Source: Ascoidea rubescens DSM 1968 (taxonomy: Eukaryota > Ascomycota > Saccharomycetes > Ascoideales > Ascoideaceae). Taken from it: a stretch of 64,000 bases of DNA. Shown one piece after another: positions 22,353-32,552 of the stretch; the stretch's first letter is position 1, and each line of letters opens with the position of its first letter. Under the pieces are notes generated by a model, which was not told where the DNA came from, searched no databases, and saw only the letters and a list, made by a program, of their open reading frames with translations. Made by a program: the position numbers and the translations under genes. The stretch lies in NCBI RefSeq assembly GCF_001661345.1, contig NW_017962914.1, positions 212,439 to 276,438 of the forward strand, read 5' to 3'.

Positions 22353-23627
22353 ATGACCTTTCCTTCTGTTTTGCAAAGAGGTGATGATTTTCTTAAACAG
22401 TATCCTAGAAGAAATCGATGGTGGAACTATCTCAGTCAATTTACCTGTTTCACCATTATATCTGCCTCAAAACTCTTTGTTTATACTGTATATAAACCCC
22501 AAATCCAGGGCTTGAACAATTTAACTGATGCTCTCAATAAAGCAAGGAGAGAAAATCGAGCTTTGCTAACTGTGATGAACCATATGTCTGTTGTGGACGA
22601 TCCACTTCTTTGGGGTGTTTTACCTATGAAGTTTTATTTTGATATTGATAATATCAGATGGGGATTGGGTGCAAGCAATGTTTGTTTTAAAAATCCTACA
22701 TTGAATTATTTTTTTAGTTTTGGAAAAATTTTAAGCACTGAAAGATTTGGAGTTGGTCCATTCCAAGGTTCCGTCGACGCTGCCATAAGAATATTATCTC
22801 CAGATGATAGTGTGCCTGAACCCTTTAATAAACAGGAAAATTTACCAATAAACAGAAAGAAAACCTCCTGGCTTCATATTTTTCCCGAAGGATTTGTATT
22901 ACAATTAGAACCTCCTCACCACAATTCAATGAGATATTTTAGATGGGGTATTTCAAGATTAGTATTAGAATCTGTTAAACCACCAGTAATTTTGCCTATA
23001 TTTTCCACAGGTTTTGAAAAAATCGCTCCAGAAGATGCAGCAGAGTCTGCAATTAAAAGATATTTGCCACGAAATTTTAGGAATGAAATAAATATTGTAA
23101 TTGGAAAGCCAATAGATGATTCAACAATTCTTAAATATCGTGAAAAATGGGAAAACTTAGTCGAAAGTGAAGAAAAAAAATTAAACGCAAAATTAACTGA
23201 CTTTACAGAAAACTTGAAAAATGGTTCAGAGGCTAAAGATTTAAGAAGTGATTTAGCTGCTTATGTTAGATCCTCTGTGTTGAACATTAGAGACACTTTT
23301 TATTCACATTTACCTCAGGAAGACCAAAGAATGAAAGACCCGGGTTTTTGGAAAAGGTTCACATTATCTGAAGGTAAAAGCGATCCTGATATCATCTTCA
23401 TAGGTAAAAATTGGGCCATCAAGAGATTCCAAAAATTCCTACACGACGATTTTGATAAACAAGTCAAGGAAAAAGAACTGCAACTAACCAAAATCGACCT
23501 TGAGAAGGCTAAATTCGAATTAGAAAAAGCAAAAATAGAACTTGAAAACCAAGGTAGACAAAAAATAGAAGAACTAAAAGAGAATTTTAATGAAACGACC
23601 AAAAATCATACAAATTCTAACCACTGA
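22353..23627 (+). CDS. TAZ1: Tafazzin, cardiolipin-remodelling acyltransferase
   Basis: The product is 424 residues. Seen: the acyltransferase motif NHMSVVDDP (H77, D82 of HX4D), STERFGVGPFQGS, the glycerolipid-binding FPEGFVLQLEPP and the C-terminal SEGKSDPDIIFIGKNWAIKR. These match yeast Taz1 throughout. Role: transfer of acyl chains between phospholipids in the outer leaflet of the mitochondrial inner membrane and inner leaflet of the outer membrane, giving mature cardiolipin. Odd: beyond the normal family end there are about 45 extra residues forming a charged heptad-like coil (KIDLEKAKFELEKAKIELEN). S. cerevisiae Taz1 is about 381 residues, so this tail explains the excess length. Confidence 0.95.
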   Translation: MTFPSVLQRGDDFLKQYPRRNRWWNYLSQFTCFTIISASKLFVYTVYKPQIQGLNNLTDALNKARRENRALLTVMNHMSVVDDPLLWGVLPMKFYFDIDNIRWGLGASNVCFKNPTLNYFFSFGKILSTERFGVGPFQGSVDAAIRILSPDDSVPEPFNKQENLPINRKKTSWLHIFPEGFVLQLEPPHHNSMRYFRWGISRLVLESVKPPVILPIFSTGFEKIAPEDAAESAIKRYLPRNFRNEINIVIGKPIDDSTILKYREKWENLVESEEKKLNAKLTDFTENLKNGSEAKDLRSDLAAYVRSSVLNIRDTFYSHLPQEDQRMKDPGFWKRFTLSEGKSDPDIIFIGKNWAIKRFQKFLHDDFDKQVKEKELQLTKIDLEKAKFELEKAKIELENQGRQKIEELKENFNETTKNHTNSNH

Positions 23628-24094
23628 AAGTCAACTTTCCATAATTACTAGTATGATTTTTCTTTTATTTTAATTTTAATTTTAATTTATTTTCACTTTC
23701 ACTTTCACTTTCATTCCTTTTGTTATTTCTCTATCTGTAATTTTTCCCGTAATTTGCTTAGGATCTCAACCAGGGTCCAAGTGCATCCACCAGTGGTTAA
23801 AGTTACTCAACATCTACCAAATAACAAGCTCAAACTTTTCCAATTGATATCAATCATTGTCTCAACATTGACTATATCAATATTTTACCAATCAACCATC
23901 TGCTGTATTGCTTACCCCTGCAAAAACATAGTTTCGATAAGAGAATTATTTGTATTTTGCTTCAAGTCACATGATGAAACCCTCTATGAATGGGAGAAAT
24001 GTACCTTTCAGAAGAATGAAAACTACTTGAAGAATAAATTGATGTCTGATCCACAACTGCCCTTGAATCCAAGACAGTTTCTGATAATCTTGCT
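23628..24094. other. TAZ1-AVO1 spacer
   Basis: This 467-base spacer has a T-rich left end and TTTCAC tandem repeats at about 23,692-23,714. An open frame without an ATG near its start crosses it and overlaps the AVO1 start. I do not regard that frame as a gene. The remainder probably holds the TAZ1 terminator and AVO1 promoter. Confidence 0.5.
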
Positions 24095-27000
24095 ATGGCT
24101 TTGCCTTTAGATACAAGCTATCTCATCAATAAATTTAGATCTTCCTACTTGTCCACTATCGACGATGGGATATCGAAAAGAATCATAGAACCCTATCACC
24201 AGGAGACAGAATACTCTCGACTAATCAACCAACAGCCCCAGTTTCCCAACTACAATCCTTTCAGCAGCAATAACCAGTTTGAATCCAGCAGAAACCAGAA
24301 CTATTTAAATAGTTATCTTCAAAACCAAGATTTCATCAATAATATCACAGATTTGTCTGAGTCCCCTCCTATTCAATTCAATTTGTTTGAAGACACACGA
24401 GCAAAGCTAAATAAATTACGACGACAAAATCAAAATGAGCTGGATTCAATATCGAGCGATGGTGATGATGATGCTGGTTACAACCATCCATCATTGGCTA
24501 TGAAGGACAACAGCAGCTTTAAATTCAACAACCATGGATCTAATGAATCATTATCTGACAATCTTCATCTACATAATGATTCTTCAACTGATCTTAATTC
24601 TTTAAATAAGCACACTATAACACCTCCAAACAATGACCACAATATCAATACAATAGCCAGTCAAAACAATAATTTAATAGGTATATCTAATCCTAAACAT
24701 CAAAACGAAACAAACAACACATTAACATTGAAGGATTCATTATATACCATTCAGCAGCGTAATTCCAATAGTGATATTGAAATTTCTTCTCTTGTCGACA
24801 ATTCCAATAATACAATTATTGAGAATAACGCACCAACTGCTTCCAATGCTACTCTTAATAATACTCTTAATATTTTTAATCTTGGTAACAATAACAGCAA
24901 CAACAATACAAATACAAATACAAACAATGACAGTAAAAGTAGCATCACTTCAGCTTCGGTTATTACAAACGCGAATAACAATCAAAATCAGATAACAAAC
25001 AGATCTAGTCTCGGAAATTTGTTGGATAGTTTGACTCTACCAAAGGTCAGAAACAGTATATCGGTTTCAAATAATAAACAAAGAGAACAACCGATTATTG
25101 TAATCGGTAATACAGGAGGTGGAGGCTATAGACAATCAATATCAAAATTATTTAATAGAACCTCTGTGACAAATAATAGCAAAAATAGCGATGAAGATTC
25201 TAGTGATGAAGAGGATGAAATGAACCGTATTAATCAGCAAAATGATTCGACGGATCAATTGACTACAGAAGAGCAAAATTACGACGATAATAGTAGCATA
25301 AGTATTAGTTCATCCAAATTTGATTCTTCAGGCAATAATTCTATTTTTGATAGTTCCGATGAAGATGATTTGATGGCTGATAATGGCAAGCGTCAAATGG
25401 AAAATAAAAATCAGGTTAAGAGTACTTCAGAGTTAATCAGTGTTGATATATCAAGAATTGATTACAACAATGCCAATACCAATATAACAAATGATAATAT
25501 TGCAAAGACAAACAACTTAATTTCTAACGATGAGATTGTGAGTTTTTCAGATACCGATTCATTATTACTCGGATCTAATTCTTCATTCATTGGCGATAGC
25601 TCTAGTTTTAATGATGATGATGACAACCTCAATAGTATTGGAACCAACAACTTTCAATTACGACCAAGATCAAAAAGTAACATTAGCTATAAATCGGGTC
25701 TGCAAATAAAATTTCCTAACCTGTCAAGAAATCGTAATAATACAATCGGCGTAGTTAACCCTAGAAATAATTCAAAAAATTCAATGAAATTTAAAGTCAA
25801 TAAATCTGATGCTAATATTAACGAAGTTCATAAAAGTGATTCAAAACTGAATCAAAATCACAGTAATCCACCATTTTTAAAATTTAAACAAACAACCCCG
25901 ACAAATTTTCAACCTAAAGTTTCTTTATTAACTGCTCTATTGAATGATAAGAAAACCAACAATGATGAATCTCCGTTGGATATATTTGAAAAAGTTTCTG
26001 GCGAAAAGATTAAGAATAAAAGAAATGTTAATAAAATAGAGGTTTACATTAAAGATTCTAAAAAGTTTTGCGAATCACCTATGAAATTAGTTATTTCAAA
26101 AGAAGCAAAAGTGTTTGATTTAATTGGGTTTGTATTATTAAATTATACTAAAGAAGAGCTTAAAGAAAAATCCAATATCGATAAAAAATATATTAATCCT
26201 AACAAATGGTATTTACAAATTGTGGATGAAGGTGAGCCTTTTGATGAAGATTTTGGTATTTTAGATAGAAATTCAACGATTGCTGCGTATAGTACTGATG
26301 AAATTGGTTTATTTGAATATAATGATGAAAAAGCCAAAGAAAATGAAAACATTACTCCCTTGCCTTATTCTCTAGATGGAGAAAAGGAGGATAAATCTGA
26401 AAGTTCAGATACTTCAAAAATTGAGTCAGTTTCAAATGATGCTGGAGATATTTTGAGATTATCAAATCTTCAAAGAAAAAGAGCTGAAAGCTCGGGTTCG
26501 ATGTTATTTAGACAACCAAGTACGTCAAGTATACTAACTAGAAGGCAATCTACTAGGACCAATGAAAGTTTTGAGAGTACAAGTTTAATTTCACAATCAA
26601 AACAGATAAAATTAAAAATTTATATTTATCCTTCTGACGAAATATTTTTTCCTTTATGGGTCTCACCAAATGCGAAAGTAAAAGATGTTATAATCAAAGC
26701 CTGCAAATACAAAAAATTTAAAAGTGATAATTATCATCTTAAGATTAAAGAAGAAAATCAAGTTTTAAACAGCGATGATGATATTCAAAGTTTAAACAAT
26801 CAATTTGATCTCTTTTTGATGACCAAGACAATGAGTAAACATTTAGGACTAAAGAAGAGAAAGAGAAAGCTATCAAATCAATTACCCAAAAAATTAACAA
26901 TTGCAGGTTTAACCAATCCAACAGATTCATTTAACTTTTTTCAGCCTAAAACATCTATTAATACGCCTTTGACTGGGAAAAAATCTCTTTTTTCCAATTC

Positions 27001-27469
27001 CTTTAAGAGCAAGTCGAAAAATTTAATAAACCATTACACAAATAATAGTAGTGGCAATAACAATAGCAATAATAAAAATAAAAATAAAAGACATTCTAAT
27101 GTAATTGGAAATGAATCAGACTTTCAGTTGGAACGTTATACTGTTTGGAGGAAGCAACCAATGGCATTTATTTACAAACATAAAAGAGTATTGGCAATAG
27201 ATGGCGATTACATATATATATTGCCAGCAGATGATGCCTTTGGATATGATTCAACCATGACAAAGACTTCTAGCTTTCATATAAAGCAAATGAAGCTTGT
27301 TAAACAAGCAAGGAGAAATCCAATTAATTTTAAAATTATTATAATGAAAGTCAACTCAAACGAATTGAAAAGGTATGATTTTGAAGCTTTGAGTATTAAT
27401 CAGAGCTCAAAAATTGTTTCGAGATTAAATGGAGCAAAAGAAGCATATAGGATGAATAGTGGAGTATAG
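24095..27469 (+). CDS. AVO1: TORC2 subunit Avo1 (Sin1 family)
   Basis: The product is 1124 residues. The N-terminus (DTSYLINKFRSSYLSTIDDGISKRIIEP) fits the conserved Sin1/Avo1 N-terminal segment. A long Asn/Ser/Asp-rich stretch (about 50-590) precedes a CRIM-like region (SLLTALLNDKK, DESPLDIFEKVSGEKI), a Ras-binding-like ubiquitin fold (about 645-770 and 845-910) and a C-terminal PH domain (about 1010-1120) with YTVWRKQPMAFIYKHKRVLAIDGDYIYILP. Role: scaffold of TOR complex 2 at the plasma membrane, presenting Ypk-type AGC kinases to Tor2. Four CTG codons seen here (24440, 25700, 25721, 25847) all lie in the low-complexity part. Confidence 0.9.
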   Translation: MALPLDTSYLINKFRSSYLSTIDDGISKRIIEPYHQETEYSRLINQQPQFPNYNPFSSNNQFESSRNQNYLNSYLQNQDFINNITDLSESPPIQFNLFEDTRAKLNKLRRQNQNELDSISSDGDDDAGYNHPSLAMKDNSSFKFNNHGSNESLSDNLHLHNDSSTDLNSLNKHTITPPNNDHNINTIASQNNNLIGISNPKHQNETNNTLTLKDSLYTIQQRNSNSDIEISSLVDNSNNTIIENNAPTASNATLNNTLNIFNLGNNNSNNNTNTNTNNDSKSSITSASVITNANNNQNQITNRSSLGNLLDSLTLPKVRNSISVSNNKQREQPIIVIGNTGGGGYRQSISKLFNRTSVTNNSKNSDEDSSDEEDEMNRINQQNDSTDQLTTEEQNYDDNSSISISSSKFDSSGNNSIFDSSDEDDLMADNGKRQMENKNQVKSTSELISVDISRIDYNNANTNITNDNIAKTNNLISNDEIVSFSDTDSLLLGSNSSFIGDSSSFNDDDDNLNSIGTNNFQLRPRSKSNISYKSGLQIKFPNLSRNRNNTIGVVNPRNNSKNSMKFKVNKSDANINEVHKSDSKLNQNHSNPPFLKFKQTTPTNFQPKVSLLTALLNDKKTNNDESPLDIFEKVSGEKIKNKRNVNKIEVYIKDSKKFCESPMKLVISKEAKVFDLIGFVLLNYTKEELKEKSNIDKKYINPNKWYLQIVDEGEPFDEDFGILDRNSTIAAYSTDEIGLFEYNDEKAKENENITPLPYSLDGEKEDKSESSDTSKIESVSNDAGDILRLSNLQRKRAESSGSMLFRQPSTSSILTRRQSTRTNESFESTSLISQSKQIKLKIYIYPSDEIFFPLWVSPNAKVKDVIIKACKYKKFKSDNYHLKIKEENQVLNSDDDIQSLNNQFDLFLMTKTMSKHLGLKKRKRKLSNQLPKKLTIAGLTNPTDSFNFFQPKTSINTPLTGKKSLFSNSFKSKSKNLINHYTNNSSGNNNSNNKNKNKRHSNVIGNESDFQLERYTVWRKQPMAFIYKHKRVLAIDGDYIYILPADDAFGYDSTMTKTSSFHIKQMKLVKQARRNPINFKIIIMKVNSNELKRYDFEALSINQSSKIVSRLNGAKEAYRMNSGV

Positions 27470-28104
27470 ATTTCTGTATTCAGATATTTTAATTTTCAAT
27501 TTTAAAGGTTTTCCTCTATCATTTTCAGTTCTGCTTTAATAATTAAAACGAAAAGTGAATCAGATTATGAAAAACTAGGTCTAAAAACAAAATAACAGAC
27601 TTTATTGTGTAGTAATTTTAGTTAACTTTCATCGAAATCATGGGGATTTTTATTAATAGAAACAGTATATAAATTATTAAAAAATTGCAAACGATCACAA
27701 AGACAATTCAAAAGAACAACAAAATAAAGTGCTTTGATTTGAATAAAGCCTGATGTTAATATCTGAAGATTGATAGCATTTTATTTTCGTAATTTTATGG
27801 AGCTGTTTGAGCTGGGTGTATGATTTACACAGAAAGAGTCAGATTGTATGGTTGTAGTTTGGTTTGATTCTGATAACAGAGGTTTCTTTTCCAGACCTCA
27901 ATCTGTTGTTCAAAAATTAGTTTGGAAACAAAGGTTTTCTCTGAGTCAACAGTAGCAAAACATACTAGTTCCGAAACAAAACCTACTACGAAATACTTTG
28001 AATTATTATGTTACCATTAAAACATTCATACACAACAAAAACCTGAAGAATGTGCGTTCATAGAAAGTGCTATATAAACCGTAACAATTAAAGTTCTACA
28101 ATTC
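27470..28104. other. Spacer between AVO1 and tRNA-Trp
   Basis: This 635-base AT-rich spacer has no coding signal that I can support. A TATATAA at 28070-28076, about 30 bases upstream of the tRNA, could act as the upstream Pol III TATA element. I looked for LTR ends near the tRNA and saw none that I could defend. Confidence 0.4.
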
Positions 28105-28190
28105 GAAGCGGTGGCTCAATGGTAGAGCTTTCGACTCCAGTTCTTTGAGCAGCGATCGAAGGGCTGCAGGTTCAATTCCTGTCCGTTTCA
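28105..28190 (+). tRNA. tRNA-Trp(CCA) with intron
   Basis: The acceptor GAAGCGG pairs with CCGTTTC. D-arm GGCTCAATGGTAGAGC, anticodon CCA and T-arm GCAGGTTCAATTCCTGT are all intact and nearly identical to the S. cerevisiae tRNA-Trp. A 14-base intron lies one base 3' of the anticodon, leaving a 72-base mature body without CCA. A T6 terminator is at 28201-28206. Confidence 0.96.
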
Positions 28191-29462
28191 TTTCTTGCTA
28201 TTTTTTATAAGTTTGAGAAAGTGTTAATTATTATCCTTACTATGGATTGAAATATAACAGGTATCACAAATAAAAGCTTGCACCACACAGCATAGTTTTT
28301 CCAGACTCTGGTCTTTTGTTGGTACTTTTAAGTGAAGAAAGTTATTTTGTTGTCGAATAATTGAAGGCTTTGCGGATAATTTCGGAAAAACACAGAAAGA
28401 AACATGCGCATTTCTGCATAATATATGCAAACTTCAAACTAGGTTTGTTTAAGTAACCGAGTTTGTTCACATAAAAGTATGTTCATTTCTCTAATGCGAT
28501 ATTAGATGAAAAGGTTGATTGAATGCTTTGTCTACAAAGATTGTAGAACTCATATTACAACTCATATGACCTTGATGTCAGGTGATTTTTGCAGAGTTTC
28601 ATGAAACAGCACTAATAATTCAAATAATTAATTTTGTGTTTTCTTTAGCATCAGATATTGTCATGACAATACAGTAGTCAAGCTATCAACAAACAGTAAA
28701 TCCAAATTTTTTTGAATTTATGCTTTCTAAAAGAGCTTGAAACCATTCCCAACTGATTTTAGTAAAAAATTTTAAAAAGTAATGACTCCTTAATCAAGTC
28801 ATTGAATTTTGATGAGTTAAGGTGAAGACTCTAAATAATAGGAAATTAAATTTATTAAAACAAGTAACTGAATAAATTGGAGATAATAGACAAGTTAAAA
28901 ATAATCTTATATAATGCTACTTTGTAATCTAGTAAATTATCTGATGTAAAAATTTAAAACTTAAGTTTATCAACCTTTTCAAAAGTTTTGTAAATTTGGT
29001 AACAATAATTTTGAATAAAACCAAAAATTTGATGCTTCAAAAATCATTTATTTAATTTTAAGTTTGAAATTCTGTTTACATATTTTACTGTAAAATTTAA
29101 TAGAAATTAAATTGATTCAATCACATTTATTTGCATATTTGAGTTAATTTAATAGATTTCAAATATAATTAATTATTAAACGTTAAGAAAAATCAAATTC
29201 ATCGACATTAAATGCTTATCAGTTTCGAAAAGTTTAAATAAGTGAGTGGTTTGAAGGACATTTGTTGTTTTCAAATTTGTTTAAGTTTATTGAATTTAAA
29301 AAGTTTTCCTGAATCGACTGAAAACTATAAATATAAAACTAAAATTTATATTGAATAAACACATTTAATACATTTAAAAGAAAACAATTATGAAACCAAA
29401 AGTTAAGTATAGTGAGCTAGATGGTAATTGTGAGAAACCAAGCAAACAAAAAGCTAGAGTAA
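28191..29462. other. 1.27 kb spacer without recognised content
   Basis: Very AT-rich. Apart from the tRNA-Trp terminator at its left edge, I see no ORF with a family match, no RNA gene and no clear repeat. Confidence 0.5.
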
Positions 29463-30593
29463 TTAAAAGATTAATTTAGAATCAAATTCATTTTTTTCGT
29501 TTGGATCGACCATTTGGAATAAAAATTCTATGCCAAAATCTTCCAATGTGTATTTCTTAAATATGAAATCAAATTCATTTTTATCATTAATTTCATTGGT
29601 ATTTTTGTTATTTTTATTATGATAAATTAAAGATTTTATTATAATTTTAACCAATGAAAACGTTGTAAATTTTTGATTTTTTAATTTTTCAATATTTATA
29701 ATGAAATTTAATTTCAAATTTTTATTGCGGTTTATATTCTCATTATAGTTTTTTCCAGCTAATTTATTTAAAGATTTATCAAATGTTGATGAGTTTTGAG
29801 TTGGGATTAATACTGAAATACCTAGTTTTTTATTTAACTCATTAATTGGATAAAGAGAAAATTTAAAATTAAAGGGAAAAGATTTATGAGACAAATTTTG
29901 CAAATGATATTTGTAATAGCTGATTCCAATATCCTTGATTGTTAGCTTATTTTTATCAACCAAGCTATTATTTTGATCAAACTTTTGAAAGTTTATTATT
30001 TCAAAACCTGTTTTTCTTTGTAGTAATGAAAAAGTGGGATTAACATTGTTTTTTGTATAAGAGTTGGTAAAGAAATAGTTATACTCATTTTCATCATATT
30101 TATATCCCAAAACATAGTCATAATCATTATTGAAATTTTTATTAATATTTTCAATTACACCTCTCCTAGGATCTGTTTCGGTATAATAATAATCATAATA
30201 GCCGTAAATAAAAAGAGAAGTTTGTGCTATACCAGTCATTAAAGACAAAGTAAAAACTACTATATTGCAACCACAAATAGCTAATGATAATGCTGAAAAC
30301 ACCATGATGGAACCACAAACCCCTAGAATAGCACCAAAGGAAGATATAACAGTGGCATATGCTGGCAAAAGCGACAATGTAGCCATGAAGAGGTCTCTTG
30401 AAGAATTAAAGCCAGAAACAAAAACAACATCATTTGTGAGATTATAAAATTGTTTGAGTTCAGTGTGTTTATCATTCAGAAGTATTTCATTCTCAGCTGT
30501 ATCATTGGAAGTGCCATTGGTGGTATAATTTTTTATTTCAGTTGAAACAACTATAATAAATAAAGCGCCGAAATAAATAAAAAGTCTCATCAT
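29463..30593 (-). CDS. Orphan secretory-pathway membrane protein
   Basis: The product is 376 residues and begins with two adjacent ATGs. I do not recognise it. Seen: a signal-peptide-like start (hydrophobic residues 4-18), several N-x-S/T sequons just after it (about residues 22-30), then a Gly/Ala/Ser-rich hydrophobic stretch at about 70-130 that reads as two or three membrane helices. A DYYYTETDPRRG turn follows, then a 230-residue soluble part rich in Asn, Lys and Phe. This predicts an N-terminus in the lumen or outside. It lies between tRNA-Trp and tRNA-Gly, with long empty DNA on its right. Length and an intact frame support a real gene. Confidence 0.65.
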   Translation of the reverse strand: MMRLFIYFGALFIIVVSTEIKNYTTNGTSNDTAENEILLNDKHTELKQFYNLTNDVVFVSGFNSSRDLFMATLSLLPAYATVISSFGAILGVCGSIMVFSALSLAICGCNIVVFTLSLMTGIAQTSLFIYGYYDYYYTETDPRRGVIENINKNFNNDYDYVLGYKYDENEYNYFFTNSYTKNNVNPTFSLLQRKTGFEIINFQKFDQNNSLVDKNKLTIKDIGISYYKYHLQNLSHKSFPFNFKFSLYPINELNKKLGISVLIPTQNSSTFDKSLNKLAGKNYNENINRNKNLKLNFIINIEKLKNQKFTTFSLVKIIIKSLIYHNKNNKNTNEINDKNEFDFIFKKYTLEDFGIEFLFQMVDPNEKNEFDSKLIF

Positions 30594-30929
30594 GTATTAA
30601 CAATCAACTGTTTAGCTTTAAAGTTCCTAGATATATCAAAAACCAATAAACTTGAACAATCAGCCTTGACAATTACTGATGAGTAAAAACTCTACAATAA
30701 AAAATAAAAAAATTAACAAACTGAAAACTTGAATCGCCCAACTTGAACCATTCTCTCTGAGGACCATCTACGAAAAAAACCATCAAAGCACAATAAGGAT
30801 ATTTTTTTGATTTTTGATGTAAATTATAAAAAAACAAAAAGTCCAGTTTTTTTGTCTCAACCACAGAGAAACAAAAAAAGTATAAAACCAAAAGTATAAA
30901 GGTATTTGAAAGCCTAAAGGCAGAAGGCG
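30594..30929. other. Spacer between the orphan gene and tRNA-Gly
   Basis: This 336-base spacer presumably holds the promoter of the minus-strand orphan gene. Nothing else is recognisable. Confidence 0.4.
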
Positions 30930-31000
30930 GCGTAAGTGGTTTAATGGTAAAATTCAACGTTGCCATCGTTGGGCTCCCGGTTCGATTCCGGGCTTACGCA
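30930..31000 (+). tRNA. tRNA-Gly(GCC)
   Basis: A 71-base intronless gene. The acceptor GCGTAAG pairs with CTTACGC; anticodon loop TTGCCAT gives GCC; T-arm CCCGGTTCGATTCCGGG is perfect. It matches yeast tRNA-Gly(GCC) closely. A T6 terminator follows at 31004-31009. Confidence 0.97.
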
Positions 31001-31124
31001 TTCTTTTTTGCAGAATTTTTGATACCAGTGCAAATAGAGCAAGTTTCAGAACCTGGAGAGCTGAAAAGAAGTGAAAAATGTGTATTAGTTATGCAATCTA
31101 TGTAAATACTTGAGTCAGCTTATA

Positions 31125-32552
31125 TTATAATTGAGCGTCGCTACGAGGTGAATTGAACTCATAGATATTCCATCCCAAACTATCAACAGATTTGGTGTAT
31201 CTTTCCTTTACTGGATCATTTCCAGCAGCACCAGCAGCAACTATAATGGGCATAAAGTGTTCCAACGTGGGATGAGAAGAAAACAATAGATTTCTTGATT
31301 TTTGGTCATGAAGAATATTTTCAAATGCATTCAATCTTTCTCTTCCCTCTTTATTTTCGGTTAATAATTTTGTCAATAAACTATTGAAAGCTGGAGTATA
31401 TTTCATATATTCTCTTCCATAATATTGAGCCATACCCATCTCTCTTAGGTTGTGAACTGACATTCCTGAGCAAATGATTAATCCACCTTTTTTTCGTAAT
31501 TTGGATAAAACTTTGCCCATTTTATAATGATCTTTAAAACTGTTGGGGGTACAACTTAATAATGAAATTTGAATCAAAGGCATTTCCAAATCCCAAACCT
31601 GGTCTTTTGGTTTATTTTCTGAAAATGCAACTTTAAAAGGAACCCAAACACCATGGTCAATTCCTCTTTTAACCAACGAGACATTCAAGTTATTTTCTTG
31701 GAATAAAGATTTGATTTGTTCAGCCAATTCAATTGAACCCTTCGAATGGAATTTTTCTAAATACATATGATTTGGGAATCCATAAAAATCATAAATTAAA
31801 GGTAGTTCGTCATTTGATAATTTTCTGTTATCATCACCGTTGAAGTTTGATTTTGATTTTGATGAAAATAATCTTGAGCCTGACCCAAAGGAATTTGAAT
31901 CTCTTGACGATGAAAAAAATTCTGAATTAATATCGGGAATACCAATTTCAAAAGTTTTATTGGAATTTGATTCCCAATGAGCAGATATTGAAACAATGAA
32001 TTTTGGTTTAATCTTATTAATTATATTTTTACCGATCTTTTTGGTTTCTCTCCATGCACCAACGTCTCCACCAAATTCAGTCTTTTCATACATAAAAGTT
32101 GGACCACCATGACTGAGAAAATAGACTGGTGTTGGATTATTGATAAAGTGCTCATCGTCACCATAAACAATTGGATTAATATTAGAACTGACCATTTTAT
32201 CACTATTACTATTACTATTACTATTACTATTACTATTACTATTACTATTACTATTACTGTTACTGTTACTGTTACTATTTATATTGCTCTTATCGGTATT
32301 ATTGAGACTATTTGAGTTTGAAGACAGATTGAATAAATTGTTGAAAATTGAAAAACCCTTTCCTGAAAAGCTTCTTGCTGAAAGCCCAGTTGTTGAGTTG
32401 GATGATCTTCTAAATAAAGATACACTTATAGGTGTAACAAAACGATTTGTTAGCAAGTTATTTAAATATGGATAAAACAATGCGATTAATAATACTATTA
32501 AAACAGTTATAAAGTACATAAAACTTCGGTTCTGAAACTGAAGTGATCTCAT
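31125..32552 (-). CDS. Membrane-anchored class III extradiol dioxygenase-like (LigB/DODA) protein
   Basis: The product is 475 residues. Seen: a single membrane helix near the N-terminus (about 12-30), an Asn/Ser linker (about 75-120) encoded by a hexamer microsatellite, then a complete LigB-type domain. Diagnostic pieces are YFLSHGGPTFMYE (metal-ligand His), VSISAHWES, LIYDFYGFP, VKRGIDHGVWVPF and GGLIICSGMSVHNLREM. Known relatives include plant DOPA dioxygenase and E. coli YgiD, zinc or iron enzymes that open catechol rings. The substrate here is not predictable. The predicted type II membrane topology is unusual for this family. The start is the ATG at 32552. Confidence 0.85.
   Translation of the reverse strand: MRSLQFQNRSFMYFITVLIVLLIALFYPYLNNLLTNRFVTPISVSLFRRSSNSTTGLSARSFSGKGFSIFNNLFNLSSNSNSLNNTDKSNINSNSNSNSNSNSNSNSNSNSNSNSNSDKMVSSNINPIVYGDDEHFINNPTPVYFLSHGGPTFMYEKTEFGGDVGAWRETKKIGKNIINKIKPKFIVSISAHWESNSNKTFEIGIPDINSEFFSSSRDSNSFGSGSRLFSSKSKSNFNGDDNRKLSNDELPLIYDFYGFPNHMYLEKFHSKGSIELAEQIKSLFQENNLNVSLVKRGIDHGVWVPFKVAFSENKPKDQVWDLEMPLIQISLLSCTPNSFKDHYKMGKVLSKLRKKGGLIICSGMSVHNLREMGMAQYYGREYMKYTPAFNSLLTKLLTENKEGRERLNAFENILHDQKSRNLLFSSHPTLEHFMPIIVAAGAAGNDPVKERYTKSVDSLGWNIYEFNSPRSDAQL
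32205..32276. repeat. In-frame hexamer microsatellite (TTACTA)n
   Basis: About ten ATTACT-type units drifting to GTTACT. On the minus strand it encodes the (Asn-Ser)n linker between membrane anchor and enzyme domain of the dioxygenase-like protein, so its length can vary without shifting the frame. Confidence 0.85.

Noticed and set aside
23754-24110. A 118-codon frame between TAZ1 and AVO1
   Set aside because: No ATG at its start, no family resemblance, and it overlaps the well-supported AVO1 start.
27800-28104. Solo LTR next to tRNA-Trp
   Set aside because: No TG...CA bounded block with target duplication or second copy could be recognised in the window.
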